The translations under genes and the position numbers were made by a program. 23,145 nt of DNA from an uncultured Clostridia bacterium (lineage in GTDB: Bacteria > Bacillota > Clostridia > Oscillospirales > Ruminococcaceae): assembly GCA_937891895.1 (NCBI GenBank), contig CALATN010000221.1, positions 1-23,145 of the forward strand, read 5' to 3'. The notes beneath the pieces were generated by a model. The model was not told the DNA's origin, did no database searches, and saw only the letters and a list, made by a program, of their open reading frames with translations. Position 1 is the stretch's first letter. Each line of letters begins with the position of its first letter. Positions 15,715-23,123 of the stretch are shown one piece after another.

Positions 15715-15721
15715 AATATTC
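15693..15721 (-). promoter_or_regulatory. Candidate forespore (sigma-F/sigma-G type) promoter for sigG
   Basis: On minus, GAATA (15721-15717), a 15-bp spacer, then GACAATAAT (15701-15693). This approximates the published sigma-F/sigma-G consensus (GnATA-type -35, GgnrAnAnT-type -10). Transcription would begin around 15687-15685, inside the hairpin, so the transcript would lack the hairpin's left arm. The consensus is loose, so this is a moderate-confidence call. Confidence 0.5.
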
Positions 15722-15749
15722 ATTGATAAACCTGAACAAATATTGGAAT

Positions 15750-16463
15750 TTATGTTATTACTTTTTCAAGCTCTTTTCGAAGCTTTTTTATAATTCTTTT
15801 TTCAAGTCTTGAAATATAGGACTGAGATATTCCGATAATATCAGCAACCTCCTTTTGAGTTTTTTCTTTACCATCAATTAGACCAAAACGCATTTTCATA
15901 ATACACCTTTCACGTTCAGGCAACTTTTCAACGGCATCCCTCAGTACTGTTTTTTCAGCCTCACTTTCAATATTACTGTTCACAGTATCATCATCAGTTC
16001 CCAGAATGTCAGATAACAATAATTCATTTCCGTCCCAATCAACGTTAAGAGGTTCATCAATTGAAATTTCATTTTTTTGCTGATTTGTTTTTCGCAGAAA
16101 CATAAGTATTTCGTTTTCAATACAACGTGATGCATATGTTGCAAGCTTTATATTTTTACTTGGACAAAAAGTTTTTACTGCTTTTATAAGTCCGATTGTA
16201 CCAATTGAAATAAGGTCTTCAAGTCCTATTCCTGTTGATTCAAACTTTTTTGCAATATACACTACAAGACGAAGATTATGGGTAATAAGTGTCTGACGTG
16301 CTTTTTCTTCATTTATTTCAAGAAGCTGAAAAGTTTCTTCCTCTTGTGTCCGTGAAAGCGGGGCAGGAAGTGTTTCAGGACCGTTTATATAAAATATATC
16401 ACGTATATGTTTTCTGAATAAATATATTTTTATTATATCCAGAATTTTTGAGTTACAGACCAT
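15750..16463 (-). CDS. sigE: RNA polymerase sporulation sigma factor E (pro-sigma-E)
   Basis: Early mother-cell sigma factor, made as an inactive membrane-bound precursor. 237 residues from the chosen start. The first 26 or so residues (KILDIIKIYLFRKHIRDIFY) form a hydrophobic, basic pro-sequence, followed by INGPETLPAPLS, which aligns with B. subtilis YIGGSEALPPPLS after the SpoIIGA cleavage zone. Region 2 reads HNLRLVVYIAKKFESTGIGL, GTIGLIKAVKTF and KLATYASRCIENEILM; NVDWDGNELLLSDILGTDDD and ISQSYISRLEKRIIKKL (region 4.2) are diagnostic of sigma-E. I prefer ATG 16463 because AAAGGA lies 10 nt upstream; the ATG at 16472 (three residues more) would have only 1 nt of spacing. It is preceded directly by its expected processing protease gene. 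Confidence 0.95.
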   Translation of the reverse strand: MVCNSKILDIIKIYLFRKHIRDIFYINGPETLPAPLSRTQEEETFQLLEINEEKARQTLITHNLRLVVYIAKKFESTGIGLEDLISIGTIGLIKAVKTFCPSKNIKLATYASRCIENEILMFLRKTNQQKNEISIDEPLNVDWDGNELLLSDILGTDDDTVNSNIESEAEKTVLRDAVEKLPERERCIMKMRFGLIDGKEKTQKEVADIIGISQSYISRLEKRIIKKLRKELEKVIT

Positions 16464-16483
16464 TTCAATCATTTCCTTTCATA

Positions 16484-17320
16484 TTATAGTAACTTAGGAT
16501 TGAATATTGCATTTTCCATATTTCTGTCAACAACACCTATGTATACATCTGCTGTTTTATTTATATTTTTTTCAGTACATTTTATAATTGTGTTTGATGG
16601 TTTAAAAACAGGAAGTATTCCCTCAGAATGAATTGTAGAAAAAGGAATATATTTCCATCCCTCAATAAATGCAGGTATTTTATTTTCTAAAATATTGTTT
16701 ATTTCTATTTCATCAAATAATTCAGTCAAACTGTCCTTACTGCAAACTACAACCGGTTTACCTGTAAAAACATCTGTAAGATTATTACAAGTATCACCGA
16801 CTGCATCCAATACAACGCTTTTTCCTTTATATGAAATTATTATTTTATATTTGTAATCACCAGCATTTGTTCCATCAAGATAATGTCGGAATAAAGAAAT
16901 TACTACATATGACAGTAATGTTGAAATAATGAGTGTTGACAATGAAATATTTACGTATAATGTTGAATTGTGCCACAACATATTTTTATCGTTAAATAAC
17001 ACTGTAATCCCATATTCAATTCCTGCAAAAACAAAGCTTACGAAAAAGAAAACTAATCCGATACGATATATTTCACGTAATCTTTTACCGCTGAAAGAAA
17101 CCATTATCATAACAGCAGCAAATAAAATACGTAATAATAAAAGCATCGCTGTATTTAGCTGCGGAAGTAGAATAATAAGCGAAAATAAACTTCCTACCAA
17201 AGCAGCAATAATACATTTTGAATTGCGTAAAGGACTATGCACAAGCTTTGAAGTTGTTTTTAATAAAAAATAATTTGTATAAATGTTTGTAATCAGCAAA
17301 ATATCTATATATATGTACAT
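16484..17320 (-). CDS. spoIIGA: Sigma-E processing peptidase SpoIIGA, with an altered active-site motif
   Basis: Membrane aspartic protease that cleaves pro-sigma-E when triggered by forespore SpoIIR. 278 residues. The N-terminal half has about five membrane helices, starting IYIDILLITNIYTNYFLL, a typical SpoIIGA opening. The C-terminal half is the retropepsin-like domain, with YKIIISYKGKSVVLDAV before the catalytic D176. In well-studied SpoIIGA this reads DTGN; here it is DTCN (176-179), followed by NLTDVFTGKPVVV as in the family. The gene has a weak Shine-Dalgarno (GTGAT) at its start and is 12-20 nt upstream of sigE, the standard operon order. Upstream lies a probable Spo0A-controlled promoter. 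Confidence 0.92.
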   Translation of the reverse strand: MYIYIDILLITNIYTNYFLLKTTSKLVHSPLRNSKCIIAALVGSLFSLIILLPQLNTAMLLLLRILFAAVMIMVSFSGKRLREIYRIGLVFFFVSFVFAGIEYGITVLFNDKNMLWHNSTLYVNISLSTLIISTLLSYVVISLFRHYLDGTNAGDYKYKIIISYKGKSVVLDAVGDTCNNLTDVFTGKPVVVCSKDSLTELFDEIEINNILENKIPAFIEGWKYIPFSTIHSEGILPVFKPSNTIIKCTEKNINKTADVYIGVVDRNMENAIFNPKLL

Positions 17321-17354
17321 TTAATCACATCACTGAAATAAAGTTTGTAATTAA

Positions 17355-17387
17355 ATTATAACTACATACATCAAAAAAAAATGTCGA
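17355..17387 (-). promoter_or_regulatory. Candidate Spo0A-dependent spoIIG promoter
   Basis: On minus, TCGACA (17387-17382) and TATAAT (17360-17355) are 21 bp apart. In B. subtilis the spoIIG promoter also has an over-long spacing (22 bp) and is activated by Spo0A bound over the -35. Here TCGACA is itself part of an 0A-box-like element (TGTCGAT on plus, consensus TGNCGAA). The 5' leader would be about 28 nt. Confidence 0.55.
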
Positions 17388-17420
17388 TTATAGGACAAAG
17401 TATATATTCGGCAAAATGAA

Positions 17421-17451
17421 TAAAAAAAGTCCCCTGAATAATTCAGGGGAC
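17421..17451 (-). terminator. Rho-independent terminator after cheV
   Basis: GTCCCCTGAA and TTCAGGGGAC (17429-17438 and 17442-17451) form a perfect 10-bp stem with a 3-nt loop. On minus it is followed by seven T residues (17428-17422). It separates cheV from the spoIIG operon. Confidence 0.95.
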
Positions 17452-17466
17452 AAGCTAAATGCTATT

Positions 17467-18381
17467 TTATGACAAAATCTGTGTAAGATAACTGATAAGT
17501 TCTTTAATCTGAGGTTTGGAGAACTGACCGTCAGCCCCAACACTCTTACCCTTTGCGATCATTTGTTCATTTATGAGAGAAGAGAAGAGAAGAACTGGAA
17601 TTTTACGGAATATCTTATCATCTTTAATAAGTTTGGTAAGTCTGTGACCATCCATCTTAGGCATTTCGATATCACTGATAACACAAGCGATATAATCATT
17701 GATATTATCACCTTTTTCACGGAAGGACTGTACATAATCCCAAGCATCCTGACCATTGCTGAATGAAATAATATTATGAAAACCAATACTGCTAAGGGAA
17801 TCAGTAATCATTTTATTCAGGAACTTAGAGTCATCAGCAACAACAATATGCTTATTGCCTACAGCGGCAGATGGACGAGAAAGCTTATCAAGACCATTAA
17901 CATCAAGACCTGCATCGCGGTTAAGTGTAGAAACAATCTTCTCAAAGTCCATAATGATAATAATCCTGTCATTTATCTTAGCAACACCGGTAGCAAGTCC
18001 GACTGCATCGGTGCCATTTCCGTTTGCAACAGAAGGAGGGTCAGAAATGTCAGACCAAGAAATACGTTGAATACCTTTAACCTTTGTTACATGGAAAGCA
18101 ACATGCATACGGTTGAATTCACATATAATGAAAATTTCTTTCCCTGTTTTCTTACGAGGAGCATTGACCACCTTATGTAAATCAATAACAGAAATAAGCT
18201 TATCACGTGGAATAAAAACACCTTCCACTTCATCAGGGGAGTTTGGTACAGGAGTAACCTCCTGATTTATCATAATTTCAACAACCTTGGAAATATTGAT
18301 GCCAAAATTACTGTCACCAACCTGAAATTCAAGCAGTTCAAGTTCATTTGTACCACTTTCGAGCAAAATATTAGTATTCAT
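17467..18381 (-). CDS. cheV: Chemotaxis protein CheV (CheW domain plus receiver domain)
   Basis: Adaptor that couples chemoreceptors to CheA and is tuned by phosphorylation. 304 residues. The CheW-like domain spans about 13-155 (LLEFQVGDSNFGINISKVVEI ... GVFIPRDKLISVIDL). The receiver domain covers about 176-300: acidic pair D183/D184 in VVADDSKFL, phospho-acceptor D237 in CVISDIEMPKMDG, serines in LLFSSL and lysine in FSKPQ. All receiver residues are intact. AAGGAG precedes the start with 7 nt spacing. No other chemotaxis or flagellar gene is within the window, so this is an isolated cheV, as often seen in Clostridia. It is transcribed alone from the promoter directly upstream. Confidence 0.95.
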   Translation of the reverse strand: MNTNILLESGTNELELLEFQVGDSNFGINISKVVEIMINQEVTPVPNSPDEVEGVFIPRDKLISVIDLHKVVNAPRKKTGKEIFIICEFNRMHVAFHVTKVKGIQRISWSDISDPPSVANGNGTDAVGLATGVAKINDRIIIIMDFEKIVSTLNRDAGLDVNGLDKLSRPSAAVGNKHIVVADDSKFLNKMITDSLSSIGFHNIISFSNGQDAWDYVQSFREKGDNINDYIACVISDIEMPKMDGHRLTKLIKDDKIFRKIPVLLFSSLINEQMIAKGKSVGADGQFSKPQIKELISYLTQILS

Positions 18382-18410
18382 AGGAAAACTCCTTCCTGGA
18401 TTTTAGTATA

Positions 18411-18439
18411 ATTATACAACATTATACCGAAAAAATCAA
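18411..18439 (-). promoter_or_regulatory. Sigma-A promoter of cheV
   Basis: On minus TTGATT (18439-18434), a 17-bp spacer, TATAAT (18416-18411). A second TATAAT lies 10 bp upstream. The transcript start would be about 25 nt before the cheV ATG. Confidence 0.8.
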
Positions 18440-18466
18440 CATATTTTTTGCAAAAAATAAAATATT

Positions 18467-19462
18467 TTAAAATTTATTCTGTAATCTTTTAAGTTGTCTG
18501 ATATCCTGGCCTACAAAAAGTAATAATTTATATACGCTTAAAAGTCTCGAAACAATTCTGTCATTATATTTTTGCTGCAAATCCTTGCCGGAAAGATTAC
18601 TGCTGATAATAGTAGGTAAGCCAAGATTTATTCTTGAATTAAGAATATTGTATAAGGTTGCTTCTGAGAAGCTTGTCTGGAATTCTGAGCCAAGGTCATC
18701 AAGAATAAGTAAATCTGAACTTATTAGTATCTGAAGAGTATCATTTTCATTATTTGATGAACGATTGAAATGTTCTTTTTCAATAATTCGCATATAATTC
18801 ATCAATGAACCATAAGCGACCGTATAGCCTTTGGCAGAAACTTCCTTTGCAATTGAAAGGGACATATGTGTTTTTCCTATACCTGTCTGACCTATTAAAA
18901 AGAGACTTTCGGAATTAAGTGTAAAATTATTAGCATAGTCCTTGCAGAAGTCAAGATTTTCTGACATTTTTTTATAACAATCAGGACAACTGTTTGTAGT
19001 TATCCCCCTATAATAATCAAGTGAAAAATGTTCAAAATCGCAATCAGGCATATTAGCCTCCGAATTAAGCCGCTCTACAGCATATTTTGTAAGAAGTTTA
19101 TTGAAACAAGAGCATCTTTCACCATTCCAATAACCCTTATCTTTGCATTTTTCACAAGTATATACGGGATCAAGATAATTTTCGGGATAATTATTTTGTA
19201 CAAGAAGCTTTTTGATTGCTGCCTGTCCTTGTAAATTCTGATTCTTGATTTTATTGAAGCTTTCGAAAAAATTACCCTCTTTACGTATAATAAGTTTTGA
19301 TAACTCAATACTTGTCTGAGCAATAACATTTGATATTTCTTTTATTTCAGGAACAGCAGTATTGATTTCATCAATTCGTTGATTAAGACGGTTTTCTGCA
19401 TTGAAACGTCGTTGCTTTATTTCATTTTCGGCCTTGTCATATATGTATTTGTCAAATGCCAT
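18467..19462 (-). CDS. DnaC/DnaI-type replicative helicase loader
   Basis: Cytosolic AAA+ ATPase that loads the replicative helicase onto single-stranded DNA with help from DnaD. 331 residues. An N-terminal helical region is followed by a zinc-binding CEKC (103-106) plus CSC (117-119). The AAA+ core has Walker A GQTGIGKT (191-198), LLILDDLG Walker B (251-258), a sensor motif SSNLS and RIVSRLL, a box VII-type arginine. This arrangement fits DnaI/DnaC rather than IstB: there is a zinc cluster and no transposase next to it. GAAAGGAC lies upstream, with 11 nt spacing. It is 22 nt downstream of the DnaD-domain gene, a standard Firmicute pair. Confidence 0.9.
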   Translation of the reverse strand: MAFDKYIYDKAENEIKQRRFNAENRLNQRIDEINTAVPEIKEISNVIAQTSIELSKLIIRKEGNFFESFNKIKNQNLQGQAAIKKLLVQNNYPENYLDPVYTCEKCKDKGYWNGERCSCFNKLLTKYAVERLNSEANMPDCDFEHFSLDYYRGITTNSCPDCYKKMSENLDFCKDYANNFTLNSESLFLIGQTGIGKTHMSLSIAKEVSAKGYTVAYGSLMNYMRIIEKEHFNRSSNNENDTLQILISSDLLILDDLGSEFQTSFSEATLYNILNSRINLGLPTIISSNLSGKDLQQKYNDRIVSRLLSVYKLLLFVGQDIRQLKRLQNKF

Positions 19463-19484
19463 ACTTTACAAAAGTCCTTTCGTT

Positions 19485-20465
19485 TTATTTTTTTAGTTTC
19501 GGCGTTGTATTCATTGCGTGTTCAAACATCAGATCAATATCATAAGAATGGTCTTCAGTATTTGTTTTTGTTGCTTTTTGTGTAGATTGATATTTCTTTT
19601 CAAGTAATTTTACATCCTTTGGTGTAGCACATCCCTTGTCGTACCAATCAAGCAGAATAGTATTCATATAACTGAATTTTACCTTTCCGATTGTATCAAC
19701 AGTTCTCTCATAAGCAAGAATAATAAGGTCAATAGCAATATTTTTTTCTGCCCATTGATTGACAAATTTTCGCTCTGTCGGTGTTAGTGTTCTGTTAAGA
19801 CCAAGCTTTGAAGTAACCTGTCCTGCTAATGAATAGAAATTTTTTAGCTGAATTATTTCACGTTGAGCAAGTTCGTGAGTGGTAATTCCGTTTTCGTGCC
19901 ATGATGTTGCAATTTTTTCAATAAAGCCTATTGTTGCTTTATTTTCATTTGCTGCAAAATCCATAATCATCATCAGAATATCAGGAGAAAAACCATAGTA
20001 TTCATGAAGCCAAATCAATGTACGCTGGTCTGTGTATGTAAGAATTCTGCCAAGTGTAACTTCAGCAGAATCAAAAATAACTCTTATGTTCTCATTTTTT
20101 TCAACATGTTCCGCAATTTCAGCAGGTGAAAGCATTTTAGTAGCTTTTTCTTTGGAACGATGTTGGGAATTCAATGGTTCAGGTACAGATACACTGACTT
20201 TTTCCTTAATAATTTCAACAGGTTTATTTCCGTCAGCATAAATAATGCCAATTTGCTGCCAAAATGATAAAGCATCCTCAACATCTTCGTCGGTTACTCC
20301 GACAGCTGAAGCAATATTATTATAATCAATATCGGTGATTTTATTTTTTAATATATAAAGAATAACCTTTATGGCTTTACCGTTGGCAAGTTTAAGTGAT
20401 TCAACAATATTATCTGGTACAGCAAAAACACCGTCTGCTCCATCCCAATTTATTTTGTATTTCAT
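19485..20465 (-). CDS. DnaD-domain replication protein
   Basis: Helicase-loading and primosome scaffold protein. 326 residues. The N-terminal part (about 1-75) looks like a winged-helix module with IDYNNIASAVGVTDEDVEDAL. Two DnaD/DnaB_2 C-terminal-type domains follow: about 122-205 (VIFDSAEVTLGRILTYTDQR ... GFIEKIATSWHENGI) and about 215-292, which carries the DNA-binding YMNTILLDWYDKG signature (Y-x3-I-x3-W). The two-domain structure resembles B. subtilis DnaB/DnaD hybrids found in Clostridia. AAGGA precedes the start at about 8 nt. It is the promoter-proximal gene of the dnaD-dnaC operon. Confidence 0.9.
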   Translation of the reverse strand: MKYKINWDGADGVFAVPDNIVESLKLANGKAIKVILYILKNKITDIDYNNIASAVGVTDEDVEDALSFWQQIGIIYADGNKPVEIIKEKVSVSVPEPLNSQHRSKEKATKMLSPAEIAEHVEKNENIRVIFDSAEVTLGRILTYTDQRTLIWLHEYYGFSPDILMMIMDFAANENKATIGFIEKIATSWHENGITTHELAQREIIQLKNFYSLAGQVTSKLGLNRTLTPTERKFVNQWAEKNIAIDLIILAYERTVDTIGKVKFSYMNTILLDWYDKGCATPKDVKLLEKKYQSTQKATKTNTEDHSYDIDLMFEHAMNTTPKLKK

Positions 20466-20495
20466 TTAAAATTCCTTCCTATACTTATTGAAACA

Positions 20496-20504
20496 ATTAT
20501 AACA
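20496..20504 (-). promoter_or_regulatory. Extended -10 promoter of the dnaD-dnaC operon
   Basis: On minus TGT then TATAAT (20501-20496), an extended -10 about 31 nt before the DnaD start. No good -35 is seen. Confidence 0.6.
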
Positions 20505-20531
20505 TAATTTATGAAAAAATGCACTATAAAC

Positions 20532-20560
20532 TTGACCAAAAAAAAAATTCGTGATATTCT
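20532..20560 (+). promoter_or_regulatory. Candidate promoter of the membrane protein gene
   Basis: TTGACC (20532-20537), a 17-bp spacer that begins with a run of ten A residues, then TATTCT (20555-20560). TATAAA at 20560-20565 is an alternative -10 but with 22-bp spacing. It lies back-to-back with the dnaD promoter. Confidence 0.5.
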
Positions 20561-20597
20561 ATAAATATCATAGTGCTGAAAGGAGCAATTTGAACAG

Positions 20598-21194
20598 ATG
20601 AAAGAAAATGAAAATATCAACGAAAATACTGAACAACAGATGGAAAATATCTACACCCCGAAGTACACCAAACAGCAATCTGCTTTGTATACAATTATTT
20701 CCATAGCGCTCTTCTGCGTAATATATTTTGGAGGTAAGGGAATAATTTCTATGATAAATCGTCCATATTATACCTATAGAACTTTTGAAAATTCATCGGA
20801 AGAGCTTGTCAGTATGCAATATGAATTTGCAAATATTTCACAGGAATATGAACTTGAATACCTTTATTCGGAATTGGAAAGAGATGAATCAAGATACAAG
20901 GTGTCAATACTTTTTTCCGGTTTTGATGATATTGAATCATTTGCTGAAAAGTCAATTCTTTTTGAGTATGGTAATGCTGTCGAAGATGTTGACAATGAGT
21001 TTCATCCATATACAGATAATATGAATTCAAAGGAATATGTTGTTTCCACAAAATATGTTGATATAGATAACCCGAATAATGAAATTCTTGTTTTTGAATA
21101 CGAAAACAAGCTATATGCTGAATTTCAAAATTATGGTTCACTTGTACCGACAGAAGTAAAAATCTTATTTGATGGCTGTGAAAAAGTGTATTAA
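20598..21194 (+). CDS. Hypothetical single-pass membrane protein
   Basis: I do not recognise this 198-residue protein. A 26-residue hydrophilic, acidic N-terminus (cytosolic by the flanking Lys-Gln) leads to one membrane helix (about 30-52: LYTIISIALFCVIYFGGKGI). The rest, about 145 residues and strongly acidic, would be outside: it contains tandem beta-rich segments with Tyr and Phe, such as VSILFSGFDDIESF and EILVFEYENKLYAEF. There are no catalytic motifs. AGGAG lies 12 nt before the ATG. It stands alone between divergent dnaD and the miaB promoter, so operon context gives no clue. Confidence 0.78.
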   Translation: MKENENINENTEQQMENIYTPKYTKQQSALYTIISIALFCVIYFGGKGIISMINRPYYTYRTFENSSEELVSMQYEFANISQEYELEYLYSELERDESRYKVSILFSGFDDIESFAEKSILFEYGNAVEDVDNEFHPYTDNMNSKEYVVSTKYVDIDNPNNEILVFEYENKLYAEFQNYGSLVPTEVKILFDGCEKVY

Positions 21195-21199
21195 AATTC

Positions 21200-21228
21200 T
21201 TGCAATTGTGTAAGAAAAGTGATATAAT
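21200..21228 (+). promoter_or_regulatory. Sigma-A promoter of miaB
   Basis: TTGCAA (21200-21205), a 17-bp spacer, TATAAT (21223-21228) preceded by TGA (extended -10). It starts 6 nt after the upstream stop codon and lies 40 nt before the miaB start. Confidence 0.88.
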
Positions 21229-21268
21229 AATAAAGAATATTGCTGTAATAAAAAAGGAGCGCAGTCAA

Positions 21269-22636
21269 GTGACTGATTATAGAAATAAAGTCAAGAAAAT
21301 TCTTGCTGAAAAAGATACACCTCCGCTTTGTTACCTTCACAGCTTCGGGTGTCAACAGAATGTAAGTGATGGTGAAAAAATACTTGGATTGCTTACAAAA
21401 ATAGGATATGGAATTACATCTGATATTTCATCAGCTGATCTTATAATCTATAATACATGTGCTGTACGTGAAAATGCTGAGCTTAAAATATATGGGTTGA
21501 TAGGTAATCTCAAGCATCTTAAAGAACGGAAGCCGGATTTAATAATAGGTTTATGCGGCTGTATGGCTCAGCAGGAGCACGTTGTTGAAAAAATAAAGAA
21601 GACCTATAAACAGGTTGACTTGATTTTTGGTACGTTTGCTATGAAAGAATTACCAAAGCTTCTTTACGATGTTCTTATTGAGAAAAAAACAGCTGTCGAT
21701 ATAACAGAATACAATGCAGTTATTCCGGAAGATATAAATGCAGTCAGAAGCGGGAACTTCAAAGCAGGTGTTCCTGTTATGTATGGCTGTAACAATTTTT
21801 GCTCATATTGTATTGTTCCGTATGTACGAGGCAGAGAACGAAGCAGAAAGCCTGAAGCTATACTTAAAGAAGTGAAAGAACTTGCAGATGCAGGATATAA
21901 AGAAATTATGTTGTTGGGACAGAATGTCAATTCCTATGGCAAGACACTTGATAAGCCTGTAAACTTTTCTGAACTTTTGCGTATGATAAATGAAATAGAG
22001 GGTGATTTTAAAATCCGATTTATGTCACCACACCCCAAGGATGCCACAAAGGAATTTATTGATACAATAATTGATTGTGATAAGATATGCAAGCATCTGC
22101 ACCTTCCGTTACAGTCGGGAAGCAATCGCATTCTTGAGGCAATGAACAGACGTTACACGGTTGAAAAGTATATGGAGATTGTCAACTATGCAAGAAGCCG
22201 CATTCCGGATTTTTCATTCAGTACTGATGTAATTGTAGGTTTCCCGAATGAAACATATGAAGATTTCAAGGGTACGCTTGATGTTATGCGTAAAGTCAAG
22301 TATGACAATGTCTTTTCATTTATCTATTCCAAACGTACAGGAACAAAAGCTGCTCTTATTGATGATAAGACCTCTGATGAGGATAAAAGCAAATGGATGA
22401 GAGAATTGCTTGAGGTTCAGCGTGAAATATCCAGTGATTTTTTCAAACGCTTTGAAGGCAGGACTCTTGATGTTTTGTTTGATTCAGAAAGCAAGAACAA
22501 CGGTTGGTATAATGGAAAAAGCGATGAATTTATAATCGTCGAAGCCAAATCTGATGAGAATATCATTGGGCAGAGGAAAAAGGTAAAAATCACTAAAGCC
22601 TTTAATTGGGCTTTGCAAGGTGAAATAATAAATTGA
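21269..22636 (+). CDS. miaB: tRNA-2-methylthio-N6-dimethylallyladenosine synthase (MiaB)
   Basis: Radical SAM methylthiotransferase that converts i6A37 to ms2i6A37 on tRNAs reading UNN codons. 455 residues from a GTG start. The N-terminal UPF0004 cluster cysteines are C28 (FGCQQNVSDGE), C64 (YNTCAVREN) and C98 (CGCMAQQ). The radical SAM cluster is C174, C178 and C181 (YGCNNFCSYCIVPYVRGRERSR). LPLQSGSNRILEAMNRRYT and VGFPNETYEDF are typical, and a TRAM-like RNA-binding domain ends the protein. GTG 21269 is preferred because AAAGGAG sits 9 nt upstream; the frame extends to a TTG at 21200 inside the promoter, which is rejected. No miaA is nearby. Confidence 0.95.
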   Translation: MTDYRNKVKKILAEKDTPPLCYLHSFGCQQNVSDGEKILGLLTKIGYGITSDISSADLIIYNTCAVRENAELKIYGLIGNLKHLKERKPDLIIGLCGCMAQQEHVVEKIKKTYKQVDLIFGTFAMKELPKLLYDVLIEKKTAVDITEYNAVIPEDINAVRSGNFKAGVPVMYGCNNFCSYCIVPYVRGRERSRKPEAILKEVKELADAGYKEIMLLGQNVNSYGKTLDKPVNFSELLRMINEIEGDFKIRFMSPHPKDATKEFIDTIIDCDKICKHLHLPLQSGSNRILEAMNRRYTVEKYMEIVNYARSRIPDFSFSTDVIVGFPNETYEDFKGTLDVMRKVKYDNVFSFIYSKRTGTKAALIDDKTSDEDKSKWMRELLEVQREISSDFFKRFEGRTLDVLFDSESKNNGWYNGKSDEFIIVEAKSDENIIGQRKKVKITKAFNWALQGEIIN

Positions 22637-22655
22637 AATAAAGGAGTAAATAAAA

Positions 22656-23066
22656 ATGAATGTAATTGATAAGGCAAGAGAACTTGGTAAAATGATTCAG
22701 GCAGACGAAAGATATGCTGCATACTGCAAGGCTAAGGAAGCTAATGATAACGATTCAGCTCTCCAGCAGCTCATTAACGAATTTCAGATGAAGAGAATTG
22801 AACTCAACGCTGAAATGGGCAAGGAAAACCGTAGTGCTGAAAAGCTTACAGCTCTTGATGACGAAATCAAAAATCTTTACGGAACAATTATGGCCAATCC
22901 AAATATGGCAGCTTACAATGAAGCTAAGAACGCAATGGATATTATGCTTAACCAGATCAATATGGTTATCACATATTCTGCAAACGGCGAAGATCCTGAA
23001 ACATGTCCTACAGAAGAGCCACATAGCTGCGGTGGAAGCTGCTCTACATGCGGTGGCTGTCACTAA
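22656..23066 (+). CDS. YlbF/YmcA family protein with cysteine-rich tail, possibly a RicA-type protein
   Basis: A 136-residue helical protein of the YlbF/YmcA (Com_YlbF) family. Residues 1-105 give the family's antiparallel helices (NVIDKARELGKMIQADERYA ... MANPNMAAYNEAKNAMD). The tail has C117, C125, C129, C132 and C135 in SCGGSCSTCGGCH, a likely metal or Fe-S site. In B. subtilis the YmcA-YlbF-YaaT complex carries [4Fe-4S] clusters and affects RNA processing, competence and sporulation. The gene follows miaB by 19 nt; in B. subtilis miaB (ymcB) is followed by ymcA, which supports the ymcA (ricA) equivalence. AAAGGAG lies 9 nt before the ATG. The sequence alone cannot separate YmcA from YlbF. 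Confidence 0.9.
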   Translation: MNVIDKARELGKMIQADERYAAYCKAKEANDNDSALQQLINEFQMKRIELNAEMGKENRSAEKLTALDDEIKNLYGTIMANPNMAAYNEAKNAMDIMLNQINMVITYSANGEDPETCPTEEPHSCGGSCSTCGGCH

Positions 23067-23085
23067 TTAAAATATATACATTATG

Positions 23086-23123
23086 ATTGACCTGCTGTAA
23101 TAAACAGCGGGTCAATTGTGGTA
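23086..23123 (+). terminator. Probable terminator after the YlbF/YmcA gene
   Basis: TTGACCTGCTGT (23087-23098) pairs with ACAGCGGGTCAA (23104-23115), with one G-T pair, plus an outer A-T pair and a 5-nt loop. The stem is strong, but what follows (TTGTGGTAAATTT) is not a proper T-run. Confidence 0.6.

Noticed and set aside
18440..18466. AT-rich palindrome with TTTTTTGCAAAAAA after the dnaC-type gene as a terminator
   Set aside because: The stem is almost only A-T pairs and has no clear T-run beyond it, so it is unlikely to terminate efficiently; weak readthrough into cheV cannot be excluded.
18467..19462. The DnaC-like gene as an IS21 helper (IstB)
   Set aside because: No transposase or terminal repeats nearby, a zinc-cysteine cluster is present, and the partner gene is dnaD.
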